Source: Anaerolineaceae bacterium (GTDB lineage: Bacteria; Chloroflexota; Anaerolineae; Anaerolineales; Anaerolineaceae). Taken from it: a stretch of 41,850 nt of DNA. Where the stretch lies: the NCBI GenBank assembly GCA_020845515.1, contig JADLFQ010000036.1, positions 1 through 41,850 on the forward strand, in the 5' to 3' direction. Under the pieces are notes generated by a model. That model saw only the letters and a list, made by a program, of their open reading frames with translations. It searched no databases and was not told the DNA's origin. Of the stretch, positions 34,474 to 41,850 are shown piece by piece. The position numbers were made by a program, and so were the translations under genes. Numbering within the stretch: position 1 is the first letter of the stretch; each line of letters opens with the position of its first letter.

Positions 34474-34983
34474 TTATTCCATGGGCTGGGGTTTGCGCGT
34501 GAGAATTTCATCATAATTGAAGGTGAACTGTACTTCTTCATACCCTAACGGGTAATCCTTGCGCAGCGGATGACCCTCCCAATCGGCGGGCATGATGATA
34601 CGGCGCAAGTCAAGATGACCTTCGAAGCGAATGCCAAACATGTCCCACACCTCGCGCTCGTACCAGTTGGCATTCAGGAACACGCCAGTCAGCGTCGGCA
34701 GACCAGGTGCATTGCCTTCCAGCGCAGTGCGCAAGCGCAGGTATTGCCGGGCTTCTGTGTGATAAAGCTGGACGACAACATGAAAGCGCGGTTTTTCCTG
34801 TGGCCAGTAGTCCACTGCGGTCAGGTCGGCAAGTCTGTCAAACCCAAAATCATCCCGCAGCGCTTGGGCAACAGGGATAATGCGGTTGGGAGCTACATGC
34901 AACGATATTTCGCCGCGATACGTTTGACTGCGGACACCAAAACGCTCTTGCATGGCATTTAAAGCAGGTTGAAGATCCATCAT
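34474..34983 (-). CDS. nuoC: NADH-quinone oxidoreductase subunit C
   Basis: This 30-kDa-type hydrophilic subunit braces NuoD and NuoB. It has 169 residues from the ATG at 34983, which has GAGG eight bases upstream; an adjacent ATG at 34980 is as good. The motif ANWYEREVWDMFGIRFEGHLDLRRIIMPADWEGHPLRKDYPLGYE is diagnostic (quoted only to locate it: roughly residues 104-148). It is separate from NuoD, not fused as in E. coli. Confidence 0.95.
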   Translation of the reverse strand: MMDLQPALNAMQERFGVRSQTYRGEISLHVAPNRIIPVAQALRDDFGFDRLADLTAVDYWPQEKPRFHVVVQLYHTEARQYLRLRTALEGNAPGLPTLTGVFLNANWYEREVWDMFGIRFEGHLDLRRIIMPADWEGHPLRKDYPLGYEEVQFTFNYDEILTRKPQPME

Positions 34984-35020
34984 AAACCAATCCTCACTAA
35001 GCACCAGCAAATAGCCGGTG

Positions 35021-35503
35021 TTATTTCCACTGATTCAGTTTTTCTTGCTTGACCTTTTCGTGCAAAGTCATGATTCCATGAATCAAGGCTTCCGGGCGCG
35101 GCGGACAGCCGGAAACATACACATCCACCGGCACAATTTCATCCACACCCTGTACAATGGCATAGTTATTAAAAACACCTCCGCAAGAGGCGCAATCACC
35201 CATCGCAATTACCCATTTAGGGTCCGGCATTTGGTCATAGAGCTGGCGCAGCACCGGCGCCATCTTCCGGCTCACCCGCCCCGCCACAATCATCAAATCC
35301 GACTGGCGCGGGCTGGCACGCATCAGTTCCATACCAAAACGGCTCATATCATAGTTGGCAGCCTGCGCCGCCATCATTTCAATCGCGCAGCAAGCCAGAC
35401 CGAATAGCATCGGCCACATTGAGTTGGTTCGAGACCAGTTAACCACCTGTTCAAGTGTGGTGGTTACCACACCCATGTTTCCAGTTTTCTGCTCTATTCC
35501 CAT
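35021..35503 (-). CDS. nuoB: NADH-quinone oxidoreductase subunit B
   Basis: This subunit carries cluster N2, the last Fe-S centre before quinone. It has 160 residues from the ATG at 35503 (AAAGGAG upstream). The tandem Cys pair is in [10 protein letters not shown], and the other ligands are in GDCASCGG and VSGCPPRPE. The start lies within the last codons of nuoA (10-bp overlap). Confidence 0.95.
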   Translation of the reverse strand: MGIEQKTGNMGVVTTTLEQVVNWSRTNSMWPMLFGLACCAIEMMAAQAANYDMSRFGMELMRASPRQSDLMIVAGRVSRKMAPVLRQLYDQMPDPKWVIAMGDCASCGGVFNNYAIVQGVDEIVPVDVYVSGCPPRPEALIHGIMTLHEKVKQEKLNQWK

Positions 35504-35850
35504 TCCAAAGCTCCTTTCTTCCACGCGTACACAAACACGATCTCTAGAACAACCAGAAAAAATCCCATCACCACTAATCCAGGAGTGCCCAGTTCGCGGA
35601 AGATCACTGCCCAGGGAAGCACAAAAACGATTTCAATATCAAAAAGAATAAAAAGCACCGCCACCAGATAATAAGAAACATTCATCCGGCGCGTGCCAGG
35701 GCCGTAGGGGATCATGCCCGATTCATATGGCGCACCCTTGCGCTGCGTAGGGCGGCGCGGGCCAAAGATTGTACCGAGGAGCACCACAAAAAAGCCCATG
35801 AACACTGCAAGAGCCAGGATAATCGCGAGAGGGAGGTATGTTTCTAGCAT
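35494..35850 (-). CDS. nuoA: NADH-quinone oxidoreductase subunit A
   Basis: This ND3-like membrane subunit has 118 residues and three transmembrane helices. The conserved loop [24 protein letters not shown] has Ser where many homologues have the switch Cys (YECG), a known variation that is worth noting. It is the first gene of the nuo operon. AAGGA precedes the ATG. Confidence 0.94.
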   Translation of the reverse strand: MLETYLPLAIILALAVFMGFFVVLLGTIFGPRRPTQRKGAPYESGMIPYGPGTRRMNVSYYLVAVLFILFDIEIVFVLPWAVIFRELGTPGLVVMGFFLVVLEIVFVYAWKKGALEWE

Positions 35851-35884
35851 AGGAATAAATCCTTACAGAACTAGTCTTATTTCA

Positions 35885-35893
35885 AGTATAACA
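35885..35893 (-). promoter_or_regulatory. Possible extended -10 promoter of the nuo operon
   Basis: On the minus strand, TATACT (35885-35890) is preceded by TG one base upstream (35892-35893), the extended -10 form. No good -35 sits at the right distance, which fits a promoter needing an activator. It lies 35 bp before the nuoA start. Confidence 0.5.
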
Positions 35894-35915
35894 CACGTTT
35901 TTTCTCACAGGAATA

Positions 35916-35937
35916 TTATGTGCTAATTTTCACATAA
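35916..35937. promoter_or_regulatory. CRP/FNR-like inverted repeat upstream of nuoA
   Basis: TTATGTG (35916-35922) and CACATAA (35931-35937) are perfect 7-bp arms with an 8-nt centre, giving TGTG-N8-CACA, the exact spacing of CRP-family sites. The centre lies about 48 bp upstream of the predicted nuo transcription start. Which regulator binds it is not known, since no crp/fnr gene is in the window. Confidence 0.6.
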
Positions 35938-36001
35938 AAAGAGGGCTTATCTCTCTTTGCGCCAATCTTGGCATATCAAAACAAGGCTAATACATTAGAT
36001 G

Positions 36002-37468
36002 CTACAGCATGGCTTGAATGAAAGGCAGAGCCTTTGCCGGCAGCAAGCGATAGACCATCACGCGCTCAGCTTTGCCCTTGAGCGCCCGCAAGCCTTGAGG
36101 ATCTAAACGGAAACCAGTGGTATGCTCCCCCAAGGCATTGAAGACCGCTTGTGTAATAAAAACCCCGCTGCCACTGGAAAGATCACGTGTTGTACTTTCC
36201 AGGCGCTGGGCTATGTTAACTGTCTCGCCAATCAGTGTGTAATGCAACCGGCCTTGTGGTCCAAGACCACCGGCAATCACCAGCCCGGTATTGAGACCAA
36301 TTCCTGTATGCAAGGGCATATCACCCCGGCGAGAACGCTGGAGATTCAAATCCTCGATAACCGCGTTCATCTCCAAAGCAGCCTGGCAGGCCATTTGCGC
36401 GCTCTCCTGCGGCGGCAGCGGCGCCGGTAAGACACCAAAAGAGGCAAGCAGCGTATCGCTATCTATCTTGTGGACTGCGCCGCCAAAGCTGGCAACAATG
36501 GGAAGCAGCAACGAAAAGTATTCGTTCAATCCTTCAAAAACCCGTACCGGATCCGCACCCTCCGAGAGCACCGTAAAATTGCGGATATCGCTCACCAAAA
36601 TTGTCGCGGCTGCCTCTTGTCCCTCCAGCCGGAAATTATTTTTGTCGAACGTACGTTGGAGCTGCTCATGCACCTCGGCTGAAACCACCCGGCCGAGCAA
36701 ATCGCTATAGAGGGAATCCTCTTGCAAACCTACCACCATGCGATTGAACGCGTGCGCCAAAAATACCGCTTCCGCGTCCCCTTTAGTCTCCGCCTTTACA
36801 TCCAAGTTACCCATACCCACCTGCATAAAAGCATGTACCAGAGGCTGGAAGGGGTTGGCAATCCGTCTTGCTGTATAAACACCAAGCGCCATAAGCAGCA
36901 GAATCAGGCCGGCGCTGACCGCAAATACTGTTACCGGGGTGATTCCATCAAGCCAAAGCGGCCGCGGGGAATTACTGTAAATATTGGTGACCAAAGCAGC
37001 CAGCCACAATGCCGCAATCAACGCCAGAATAAAAACCGGCAGAGAAACTTTCACTCCCGCCGGTATACGCACACGCCAGGGAGAGAGTGTCCATTGGGAG
37101 GAGTTCGCCCCGGTTTCAAGTGAAGCAAGTGCGCGCGCCAACCAGCGCTTGGTAAACGGCTGGCGCAGAAAGGTGTTCAACCCGTTTTGACGGGCAATAA
37201 TCTCACGCGGCAAATCGGGATATTTATTGGTGAGAATGATTTGGATACTGGGAAAAGTTGACCGCGCAAACCGGAGAAAACTTAGCCAGTCATCGCCAGG
37301 GAAATGCAAATCCAACAGCAGCAAATCTGGTGCAACTTGCTGCAGGAGCGCAGAAGCCTGCCCCAAATCCCACGCGATCCAGACTTCGTCGCCATGCTCG
37401 GTGAAAAAGCGCGCCAGTGTCTGAGCCGCTTCATGCTCGCTTTGGATTAGAAGAACATGCCGGCCCAT
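36002..37468 (-). CDS. Receiver-membrane-HAMP-class III nucleotide cyclase
   Basis: The protein has 488 residues from the ATG at 37468 (TTG at 37474 has the better-placed GAGG). In order: a receiver-like domain (1-118) with Asp53 and Thr80 but lacking the acidic pair and with Gln103 for the usual Lys; two transmembrane helices (141-160 and 177-198); HAMP (199-251); and a class III cyclase domain (285-470). Metal Asp294 and Asp338, and Asn418 and Arg422, are present, so the domain should be active. Lys334 and Thr411 match the Lys/Thr pair of CyaC-type adenylate cyclases, so cAMP is the likelier product. It follows rpoD by 34 bp. Confidence 0.85.
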   Translation of the reverse strand: MGRHVLLIQSEHEAAQTLARFFTEHGDEVWIAWDLGQASALLQQVAPDLLLLDLHFPGDDWLSFLRFARSTFPSIQIILTNKYPDLPREIIARQNGLNTFLRQPFTKRWLARALASLETGANSSQWTLSPWRVRIPAGVKVSLPVFILALIAALWLAALVTNIYSNSPRPLWLDGITPVTVFAVSAGLILLLMALGVYTARRIANPFQPLVHAFMQVGMGNLDVKAETKGDAEAVFLAHAFNRMVVGLQEDSLYSDLLGRVVSAEVHEQLQRTFDKNNFRLEGQEAAATILVSDIRNFTVLSEGADPVRVFEGLNEYFSLLLPIVASFGGAVHKIDSDTLLASFGVLPAPLPPQESAQMACQAALEMNAVIEDLNLQRSRRGDMPLHTGIGLNTGLVIAGGLGPQGRLHYTLIGETVNIAQRLESTTRDLSSGSGVFITQAVFNALGEHTTGFRLDPQGLRALKGKAERVMVYRLLPAKALPFIQAML

Positions 37469-37502
37469 TTTCAAAACAACCTCTTTCCCCCGTTCGTCAG
37501 AA

Positions 37503-39155
37503 TCACAAATATTCTCGCAAATGTCGGCTGCGGGTGGGGTGGCGCAGTTTCCGGAGCGCTTTGGCTTCAATCTGGCGGATACGCTCGCGGGTAACGTTGA
37601 AATAACGGCTGACTTCTTCCAGCGTATGGTCTTTTCCATCAATCAGCCCAAAGCGCAATTCCAGCACCTGCCGTTCCCGTTCAGAGAGTGCAGCCAGCGC
37701 ATTTTGTACCTGTTCGCGCAGCATCTCACGTGCAGCCGCATCCATCGGCTCGAGAGCGTCATCATCCTCAATAAAATCGCCCAACTGGCTGGATTCTTCG
37801 TCCCCGACAGGTCTCTCAAGGGAGACCGGCTCCTCGGCGGATTGTAAAACCCGCTGAACATATGCAATCGCAATCAACAATTTTCGGTGTGTTTCCGCAT
37901 CCAATGGGGCTTCGGTTTCCCTTGCCCGCAGGATACGGTCTTTCTCATCATCAGTCAGTTTGCCCGATTCAAACGCCAGTTCTTCAAAGGTCGGCTCCCG
38001 CCCATTGGTCTGAACCAGTGAGCGTTGAACCCGCAGCAGCCGGGAGATCGCTTCAAAGAGGTGGACGGGAATGCGGATGGTGCGTGCTTGCTCTGCAATA
38101 TAGCGGCTGATTGATTGGCGAATCCACCATGTGGCGTAGGTGCTGAACTTAAAGCCGCGTGTGGGGTCGAACTTGTTGACAGCCCGCAAAAGGCCCAGAT
38201 TGCCCTCTTGAATAAGGTCTAGAAAGGAGATGCCGCGCCCCAGATAGCGTTTGGCAATGCTAACCACCAGGCGCAAATTAGCGCGAATAAGGGTCTGGTT
38301 GGCTTCTTCTCCCCGCCAGTGGATGTCTTCAATTTCCTCCGCCAGCAAGCCTTCCGCCGGCAAATAATTCACAAAAAATTTTCGGGACGGCATGCGGTTG
38401 TTCCTGCGGAGAAGGTATTTAAGCAGCGCCGAGCCAACCGGTGCCGGTATAAGGTACACACCCAGAAAAACATGAAAGGCATCGCGCGCCAGGTTGTCCC
38501 AATCCTTATCCTTGCCCCACAAACCGTTATCTAAAAAAGAACGCAGGTAAGAAGGCTCATCTATATGCCATTGAAAACGCAAAATCTGCGACTCGGTCAG
38601 CATCAGGCTGAGATCGGGCAGCCGCCCCCCGGCGTCATTGCTGCTGGCTTTCAAGAGTTGCTTCCAACTCGCAATCAGGTGATCTGCTATAGCGTAATAC
38701 ACATCCGGGTAGGAACCCAGTTGTCCTTCTGCAAAACCTGCCTGCTTTTCAAACTCATCCAGGCAACGGGCTGCTTCGATACGTGCCGCCAAACGAAATT
38801 CGCTGTCGGCATCCAGAAGGTTGATCTGCCCAATTTCTTTCAGGTACAACCGGACGGGGTCTTCAGAAAGTTCAACCGCCAGAGAAGGATTTTCGAGCAG
38901 CGCAAGGGGGTCTTCCGTAACATCGGAAAATTCTTCGCCGGCTTGCGCTAAAAGCTGCTCATCCGGTTCATCTCTTTCGAGCATAACTTCATCATTCAAC
39001 ACCGAGAGGTTCTTCGGTTTCACAGTCGGCAGGAGCGGCGTCTTTTTAGGGCGCAGTTTTCTCGCCTTGCTGCCCGCTGCCTTCGGCGTGGATTTGCGCA
39101 CCGGTTTAGCAACAAGTTTATTCTTGGGAGTAGGGGATGGTTTTTTATAAACCAT
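37503..39155 (-). CDS. rpoD: Primary RNA polymerase sigma factor
   Basis: This group 1 sigma-70 factor (RpoD/SigA) has 550 residues. The N-terminus is a Lys/Pro-rich disordered stretch (1-50), then an acidic one (54-90). Region 1.2 is at about 97-130 ([17 protein letters not shown]). A non-conserved insertion of about 150 residues follows. Region 2 at 290-360 includes [16 protein letters not shown] and [12 protein letters not shown], and region 4 with its helix-turn-helix lies at about 480-548 ([20 protein letters not shown]). No ribosome site is visible before the ATG at 39155. It lies 26 bp after dnaG, the widespread dnaG-rpoD pairing. Confidence 0.95.
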   Translation of the reverse strand: MVYKKPSPTPKNKLVAKPVRKSTPKAAGSKARKLRPKKTPLLPTVKPKNLSVLNDEVMLERDEPDEQLLAQAGEEFSDVTEDPLALLENPSLAVELSEDPVRLYLKEIGQINLLDADSEFRLAARIEAARCLDEFEKQAGFAEGQLGSYPDVYYAIADHLIASWKQLLKASSNDAGGRLPDLSLMLTESQILRFQWHIDEPSYLRSFLDNGLWGKDKDWDNLARDAFHVFLGVYLIPAPVGSALLKYLLRRNNRMPSRKFFVNYLPAEGLLAEEIEDIHWRGEEANQTLIRANLRLVVSIAKRYLGRGISFLDLIQEGNLGLLRAVNKFDPTRGFKFSTYATWWIRQSISRYIAEQARTIRIPVHLFEAISRLLRVQRSLVQTNGREPTFEELAFESGKLTDDEKDRILRARETEAPLDAETHRKLLIAIAYVQRVLQSAEEPVSLERPVGDEESSQLGDFIEDDDALEPMDAAAREMLREQVQNALAALSERERQVLELRFGLIDGKDHTLEEVSRYFNVTRERIRQIEAKALRKLRHPTRSRHLREYL

Positions 39156-39181
39156 GGGTTAAATATACCATAAGTAGAAAA

Positions 39182-41095
39182 TTAGTCCAGTTGAAGGGGT
39201 TTGCCAAGAGCACGATTCAGCCGTGCAAGTGTTTGGGTATAACCCAACACCATCTCTTGAAATGATTCCATCATCGTTTCGCCTTGTGCCTGCAGGTCCT
39301 CCTGCATATATCGCAGTTGGCCCAGGCTGCTGTTGATGCGTACCTGACGCAAACGCATGACCGCGCGTACCAGCTCCTCCACCAGGCGCTCGGGGGTGGG
39401 TTCGCCCTTTTCCAGCGGCAGCAGCATCTCTTTGGCTGTCTCTTGGAGTAATTCCGGCAGTGAAGTCATCAGGTAGGCTGCGGGTTCATCCTCATCCTGT
39501 TCCAACGAACGCTTGAGCAGACGGGTGAAAAGCTGGTAATCACCTTGCTCAAAATCCTCCGGCGAGAAACGCGACAAACCGGCGTGCTGCAAAGCGCGGT
39601 CAAGGGTGTAGAGCGCTTCGGGCTGGTGCAGTAACAGCCGTAAAATATGGCGCTCCAGCGAAGTGGATAACTCTGCCTTTGTAGATGCAGCCGGAGGGGC
39701 TGTGATTCCCTGAGCCTGTTCCTCCTGCCTGCTTCGCCGCCGCGCCGGACGGCCGCCGCTGCTTCGTGCACCCAACAGCGCACTCTCATCCACGCGCAGC
39801 AGGCGCGCCAGGCGTTGGCGGTAGGTATCCCGTTCCACGGCATCAGGCACATCTTCGATCAGCGGTGTTACTTGGGCGGCAATTTCGCTTTTGATTTTCG
39901 GATCGTCCAGATTACGCCCCGCCATGAGCGTATCCATCACATGGATGACCACCGGTTGTGCTCCGGCGATGATTTCAGCCCACTCCTGAGGATCGCGCAG
40001 CACAACCTCATCGGGGTCCATCCCTTCTGGCATCGTAGTGACCCGCAAGTCTGCCTGCAAACGCGCTTCGTATCGCAGCAGGCCGCGCGCATCAAAGACT
40101 AGCTCCGTTGAATGATCAAGCGCCTGGCGCGCAACCTCAAGCCCGCGCAGGGTGGCTTTTTCGCCTGCCGCATCGGCATCCAGTGCCATAATAATCCGGC
40201 GGGTATAGCGTTTAAGCATGCGTAGTTGATGCTCGGTCAACGCCGTACCCATCGGTGAGACAGCGTTAGAAAAACCGCTCTGGTGAAGCAAGATAACATC
40301 CAAATAGCCTTCAACGATCACAGCCTGATCCTGGCTGCGAATAGTTTTGCGCGCCAGATCCAAGCCATACAGCAACCGGCCCTTGTCAAACACTGCTGTC
40401 TGGGGAGAATTGAGAAATTTGGGAACATCCTCAGGATTTAAAATACGAGCGCCGAATCCAGCCATCCGGCCATTCGTATCGCGAATCGGGAAGAGGATGC
40501 GATTGCGGAAGCGGTCATACGCCCCTTCGCTCCCCTGGCGCTCTGTTGTCAGCCCGGCGTCCAGCATCTCCTGTTGTGTGTATCCCTTGCCGGTAAAATA
40601 AGTGAGTGCCGAATCCCAAGAGCCGGGGGCATATCCCAAGCCAAAAGTTTCGATGGTTTGCGGCAGCAGCCCGCGCTGCTGAAGATAAACGAGTGCGGGT
40701 TTTCCAGCCGGGGTTTGCAGCAGGTGGTGGCGGTAAAAATTTACCGCCTCTTCCAACAAGGCATACAACCGTTCGTACTGCTCATCTTCAGCTTTTTTCT
40801 CCGGGGTGAGCGGCTCCAATTCCACGCCGGCGCGCTGTGCCAGGTACTGCAAGGTTTGAGAGAAGTCCCAGCCTTCTTTTTTCATCACGTAGCCGAAGAT
40901 ATCACCACCCTCGTTGCACTGACCAAAGCACCGCCAGGTGCCCGAATCTGGAAAGACCACAAATGCCGGCGTGCGCGTATTGGCATGAAACGGGCAAAAT
41001 CCGGTGTAGTTTTTCCCGGCGCGGCGCAGTTTGACGTTCTCGCCCACCAACTCCACAATATCCAGCCGGCTTTTGATCTCATCAATGGCGGTCAT
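39182..41095 (-). CDS. dnaG: DNA primase
   Basis: DnaG makes RNA primers at the replication fork. It has 637 residues from the ATG at 41095; an in-frame TTG at 41119 is unlikely. The CHC2 zinc site is at Cys34, His37, Cys56 and Cys60. The TOPRIM core shows VIVEGYLDVI with the catalytic Glu and ALDADAAG with the metal Asp residues. The C-terminal 180 or so residues, after an Arg/Gln-rich linker, would be the DnaB-helicase-binding domain. It is the first gene before rpoD. Confidence 0.95.
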   Translation of the reverse strand: MTAIDEIKSRLDIVELVGENVKLRRAGKNYTGFCPFHANTRTPAFVVFPDSGTWRCFGQCNEGGDIFGYVMKKEGWDFSQTLQYLAQRAGVELEPLTPEKKAEDEQYERLYALLEEAVNFYRHHLLQTPAGKPALVYLQQRGLLPQTIETFGLGYAPGSWDSALTYFTGKGYTQQEMLDAGLTTERQGSEGAYDRFRNRILFPIRDTNGRMAGFGARILNPEDVPKFLNSPQTAVFDKGRLLYGLDLARKTIRSQDQAVIVEGYLDVILLHQSGFSNAVSPMGTALTEHQLRMLKRYTRRIIMALDADAAGEKATLRGLEVARQALDHSTELVFDARGLLRYEARLQADLRVTTMPEGMDPDEVVLRDPQEWAEIIAGAQPVVIHVMDTLMAGRNLDDPKIKSEIAAQVTPLIEDVPDAVERDTYRQRLARLLRVDESALLGARSSGGRPARRRSRQEEQAQGITAPPAASTKAELSTSLERHILRLLLHQPEALYTLDRALQHAGLSRFSPEDFEQGDYQLFTRLLKRSLEQDEDEPAAYLMTSLPELLQETAKEMLLPLEKGEPTPERLVEELVRAVMRLRQVRINSSLGQLRYMQEDLQAQGETMMESFQEMVLGYTQTLARLNRALGKPLQLD

Positions 41096-41161
41096 GGTTG
41101 GAATTCTCGTCCCCCGCAATTTTTCTTCTTAATCTCAACCTGTTCATTCTGTAGCTGTGAT

Positions 41162-41189
41162 TCTATACCTAATTTACCTTGGCGTGCAA
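41162..41189 (-). promoter_or_regulatory. Weak candidate promoter for dnaG-rpoD
   Basis: On the minus strand, TTGCAC (41184-41189), a 16-nt spacer and TATAGA (41162-41167) lie about 67 bp before the dnaG ATG. The -35 matches only half of the consensus, so this is a guess based on position. The rest of the gap to 41368 holds no gene I can support. Confidence 0.3.
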
Positions 41190-41368
41190 CTTAAGTTTCC
41201 AACAGGTCTGAACAGGATTCTCCAAAAAGACAGTTTCGCGGTTTTTGTACACTGCATGGATAAGATCGTGCTCCAGGCACTCTGTAAAGGCAGCGCCCCA
41301 GCCATCCAATCAGACGGGGAGGTTCTCAACTCATCACTGTGCCCCAATATCGGGAGTTATGACGAACA

Positions 41369-41850
41369 TCACGGCAAGGGGCATTTCCATTCCTGGGGCA
41401 ATGGTTCCCGCCAGTAATAATGATCTCCGTTAGAGGCCAGCACCACCACCAACAGGGCGTCCAGATACTCCGGCGTCTGACAACCAAAGGCAACCACGTC
41501 CGATGCGTCAGGGAAAAAATCCGGTTGTGCTGCACCCGGCAGAATCACCTCGCCAGGCTGCGGGCCAATAACCTCAAAACGCAAACGCCGCAGGTCGGAA
41601 AAAGCTTCATAAGAGCGCAAAGTCTCGCCCGCCTCAAAATAGCGCGGATACAACCCCCGGCCCCATTTCACCCGTGCCCCCGGCAGCGCGGCAAAATTCT
41701 GTAAATTTTCCAGGCGCTCTTCCCCCATCTCCTGGAGCTGGCGCGCTTGCAGCCTGCTTGCCGCCTCTGCAGGGGAAACGTCATCATACCGCGGGGGGAC
41801 AACCCACTCCGCCCCCAGGACAAGCATCCCGGCCGCCAAAATGACCACAC
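41369..41850 (-). CDS. C-terminal part of an unidentified membrane protein
   Basis: The frame is open from the window edge to a stop at 41369, giving about 160 residues. It begins with a hydrophobic segment (VILAAGMLVLGAEWV) that looks like a last transmembrane helix. A soluble domain follows with a helical part (SRLQARQLQEMGEERLENLQNF) and a beta-rich part ending ...EWKCPLP. I do not recognise the family. A large multi-pass membrane protein with an outside C-terminal domain would fit. The start lies outside the window. Confidence 0.6.
   Translation of the reverse strand, partial: VVILAAGMLVLGAEWVVPPRYDDVSPAEAASRLQARQLQEMGEERLENLQNFAALPGARVKWGRGLYPRYFEAGETLRSYEAFSDLRRLRFEVIGPQPGEVILPGAAQPDFFPDASDVVAFGCQTPEYLDALLVVVLASNGDHYYWREPLPQEWKCPLP

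Noticed and set aside
35938-36000. Inverted repeats AAAGAG/CTCTTT and GCCAA/TTGGC as the terminator of the cyclase gene
   Set aside because: The stems are short and AT-rich or have a 2-nt loop; too weak to call without folding.

Overview
The window reads as one chromosomal segment of a bacterium, most likely a member of the Chloroflexi class Anaerolineae. This assignment is an inference from gene content (citramalate synthase inside a leu/ilv operon, a 14-gene nuo operon, DtxR-FeoA fusion regulators, dnaG-rpoD) and from moderate GC with strong GGAGG-type ribosome sites; it rests on no search. There is no rRNA, tRNA or CRISPR array. The only hint of mobile DNA is a pair of 19-bp direct repeats at the left edge.

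Layout. (1) 1-443: an edge fragment with the direct repeats, then non-coding DNA. (2) 444-13413, minus strand: a complete branched-chain amino acid operon, transcribed leader peptide-ilvD-ilvB-ilvN-ilvC-leuA-orf62-leuC-leuD-cimA-leuB-ilvE and ending in an intrinsic terminator. It begins with a near-consensus promoter and a 35-codon leader peptide packed with Ile, Leu and Val codons. A terminator hairpin then sits directly in front of the ilvD ribosome site, and a competing antiterminator pairing can be drawn: a full leader-peptide attenuator. Isoleucine is probably made by the citramalate route, since cimA is present and no ilvA is seen. (3) 13666-15166, plus: a MOSC protein and a zinc-ribbon membrane protein. 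(4) 15210-17161, minus: a MerR regulator and a von Willebrand A protein, with an inverted repeat over the promoter -10. (5) 17283-21361, plus: an iron-transport operon. It has a consensus promoter whose -10 is covered by a 26-bp perfect palindrome, a membrane-anchored DtxR-like regulator carrying two FeoA-like domains, FeoB split into a G-protein half and a permease half, and a second, MntR-like regulator with its own FeoA-like domain. (6) 21435-35893, minus: nuoA-N, all 14 subunits of NADH:quinone oxidoreductase (complex I), with a CRP/FNR-like inverted repeat upstream. (7) 36002-41189, minus: dnaG, rpoD and a receiver-membrane-HAMP-class III cyclase. (8) 41369-41850, minus: the C-terminal part of an unidentified membrane protein.

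The two parts that look least ordinary are the ilv leader-peptide attenuator and the feo locus. In the feo locus the usual free-standing FeoA is absent and FeoA-like domains are instead fused to two metal regulators, one of them tethered to the membrane. A 62-codon gene translationally coupled to leuC and an adenylate-cyclase-like gene just upstream of a CRP-like site at nuoA are also worth checking.
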